Origin: an uncultured Lachnospiraceae bacterium
Lineage (GTDB): Bacteria > Bacillota > Clostridia > Lachnospirales > Lachnospiraceae
DNA: 15,110 nt
Direction of reading: 5' to 3'
Assembly: GCA_934385475.1 (NCBI GenBank)
Contig: CAKRPS010000050.1
Coordinates: forward strand, 1-15,110
The notes beneath the pieces are model-generated. The model was not told where the DNA came from. It made no database searches and was given only the letters and a program-made list of their open reading frames with translations. How positions within the stretch are numbered: position 1 is the first letter of the stretch; each line of letters begins with the position of its first letter. Both the position numbers and the translations under genes were made by a program. This document shows positions 14,070 to 15,110 of the stretch, piece by piece.

Positions 14070-14790
14070 AACCGTCTATATTGATCAATCCCATCGGATC
14101 GATATACTTCTCATCATAAGTAATCTGATAGCCAACCTCGGTATTGTCTTCCCCAATAACAAACAAAATTGCTCCCCGCACGACTTCATCCCCCTCTTTT
14201 ACCATCGGGCCCCCGTCGTTACGGTAAATACTGATATAGCCATTTCCATGATCTATCTTGATGATATTGGCATAGAGACTGTCGGTTGCAACCTGCAATA
14301 CCGTGCCATCTCCCGAAGCGATAACGCTGCTTCCTTCTGAGCCGGTCAGTTTGACCATGGCATCTTCCGTATCCGCCTCTTCAAGAGATGCCGAGGATGA
14401 CATTGGGAATTCCACCGGCATATGTGCCTGTGCATCCGCCTCCTCGAGTGCTTCCTCCGCCTCGACCTTCTGGTTGATCGTATCACTCAGGATCGTCACC
14501 TTTTCAGACAGTTCCTCCCGCAGTGCGATCAGATCTTCCTTCTCCTCTTCCAGCTCTGCGATCTTCTCTGTCTGTTCGTTATTTTTTTGCTTGAGTGTAT
14601 CTATATCATTTCCTTGTCTGCCGCATACAATAGCGAGTATCACAACCACTGCCAGTCCGATGGCAGCAATCGTTTCAATTACCTGCGGGCCGATTCCCAT
14701 CTGCCGGATATGGCCTTCCTTGGAATCGACGAAGAGCATCAGCGTATAGTTAAATCTCCGCTTTCTCTTCTTGGTTTCCTTTTCACTCAC
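14068..14790 (-). CDS. Membrane-anchored coiled-coil protein with degenerate LytM/M23-like domain
   Basis: Predicted envelope protein of 240 residues: a basic N-terminus (KKRKRRF), one membrane helix (about 37-57), a coiled coil (about 62-118, heptad-rich with many Glu/Lys), an acidic Ser-rich linker and a C-terminal LytM-like domain (about 150-235). The domain keeps the M23 core pattern (ASGDGTVLQV, IIKIDHGNGYISIY, VKEGDEVVRGAILFVIG, YIDPMGLI) but lacks the H-x3-D motif and has GYQI where active enzymes have HLHF, so all zinc ligands appear lost. By analogy with EnvC and SpoIIQ it may act as a scaffold or activator rather than a peptidase. Start: GTG at 14790 has GGAGGT nine bases upstream; the ATG at 14826 lies before this site and has none of its own. 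Confidence 0.85.
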   Translation of the reverse strand: MSEKETKKRKRRFNYTLMLFVDSKEGHIRQMGIGPQVIETIAAIGLAVVVILAIVCGRQGNDIDTLKQKNNEQTEKIAELEEEKEDLIALREELSEKVTILSDTINQKVEAEEALEEADAQAHMPVEFPMSSSASLEEADTEDAMVKLTGSEGSSVIASGDGTVLQVATDSLYANIIKIDHGNGYISIYRNDGGPMVKEGDEVVRGAILFVIGEDNTEVGYQITYDEKYIDPMGLINIDG

Positions 14791-14901
14791 GGAATGTACA
14801 CCTCCAAAATATAAGATTGTTTTCATTTTACCATAAAATACCTTTTGAACACAACTTCAAATGTAAAAAGCCCATAAAACCATAAAACGCCACAATCATG
14901 C

Positions 14902-14930
14902 TTTACTTTTCGGAATACTTGTGCTATTCT
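14902..14930 (+). promoter_or_regulatory. Promoter of the cold-shock protein gene
   Basis: TTTACT (14902-14907) and TATTCT (14925-14930) are 17 bases apart and the -10 is extended by TGC (14922-14924). Start would be near 14937, where a hairpin begins, leaving a 47-base leader. Confidence 0.55.
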
Positions 14931-14936
14931 ATGGGT

Positions 14937-14951
14937 GTTGACAGAGTCAAC
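14937..14951 (+). promoter_or_regulatory. Hairpin at the 5' end of the cold-shock leader
   Basis: GTTGAC-AGA-GTCAAC is a perfect six-pair hairpin with a three-base loop at the predicted transcription start, 32 bases before the ATG. It is followed by a T-rich stretch and GGAGG. A 5'-terminal stem could stabilise the message or change with temperature; this is inference. Confidence 0.5.
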
Positions 14952-14983
14952 TCACTTTTTTAAATTTTTTGGAGGTAATTACG

Positions 14984-15110
14984 ATGAACAAAGGTACAGT
15001 TAAGTGGTTCAACAACCAAAAAGGTTACGGCTTCATCTCTGATGAGCAGGGTAACGATGTTTTCGTTCATTACTCAGGACTTAACATGGAAGGCTTCAAG
15101 TCTCTCGAAG
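14984..15110 (+). CDS. csp: Cold-shock protein, CspA family (3' end cut by window edge)
   Basis: Small single-strand nucleic-acid-binding protein that acts as an RNA chaperone. The 42 visible residues ([20 protein letters not shown] onward) hold both RNA-binding motifs, KGYGFIS (RNP1) and DVFVHYS (RNP2), with the conserved aromatic residues W8, F9, Y15, F17, F27 and H29 in place. The family is usually 65-70 residues, so about two thirds is visible. GGAGG lies eight bases before the ATG. Confidence 0.96.
   Translation, partial: MNKGTVKWFNNQKGYGFISDEQGNDVFVHYSGLNMEGFKSLE

Noticed and set aside
14938..14966. TTGACA with TAAATT 17 bases later as the cold-shock promoter
   Set aside because: Transcription would start at about 14973, inside the GGAGG ribosome site; the TTGACA is better explained as the 5' arm of the leader hairpin.

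Overview
The window looks like a chromosomal segment of a low-to-moderate GC Gram-positive anaerobe, most likely a gut Lachnospiraceae (Blautia/Dorea-like Clostridia). The grounds are AGGAGG ribosome sites, promoters of the TTGACA/TATAAT type with extended TGn elements, short-spaced co-directional genes, and a gene complement of PcrA, TrmA-family methyltransferase, a DUF1836 protein, a YerC/TrpR-like protein and a CspA-type protein. The genus is an inference from recognised protein families; no search was run. Function names rest on motifs read directly from the translations.

Layout. Positions 1-8379 are almost entirely minus-strand housekeeping and envelope genes: a 23S rRNA uracil-5 methyltransferase (cut by the left edge), a small membrane protein with a very acidic tail, a secreted protein with 18-residue EGPRGR-type repeats, the helicase PcrA, an SPFH/zinc-ribbon protein and a membrane chemoreceptor. 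The last four are spaced by 29, 37 and 46 bases without a convincing terminator between them and could share a transcript. A tRNA-Gly(CCC) gene with its own promoter and strong terminator follows at 8592-8662.

Positions 8728-11199 form a small accessory module: a minus-strand pair (a 77-residue unknown protein whose stop overlaps the start of an MFS transporter) divergent from an AraC-family regulator. An imperfect direct repeat of about 36 bases, with an 18-base identical core, lies at both ends of this module (8697-8732 and 11250-11286). The left copy overlaps the tRNA terminator and the right copy lies just upstream of the next gene. I read this as an inserted regulator-plus-transporter cassette beside a tRNA gene; it is the most notable structural signal in the window.

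Positions 11325-14056 carry an orphan NMT1/THI5-type ABC substrate-binding lipoprotein (no permease or ATPase beside it), a stand-alone Hpt phosphotransfer protein with a palindrome over its promoter, a DUF1836 protein, and divergently a YerC/TrpR-like repressor whose terminator overlaps its own stop codon. At the right end are a membrane-anchored coiled-coil protein with a LytM-like domain lacking the zinc ligands, and the start of a cold-shock protein gene cut by the window edge. There is no gene-free stretch longer than about 300 bases; the shorter gaps hold promoters, terminators and leader hairpins described below. I saw no CRISPR array, rRNA, transposase or integrase.
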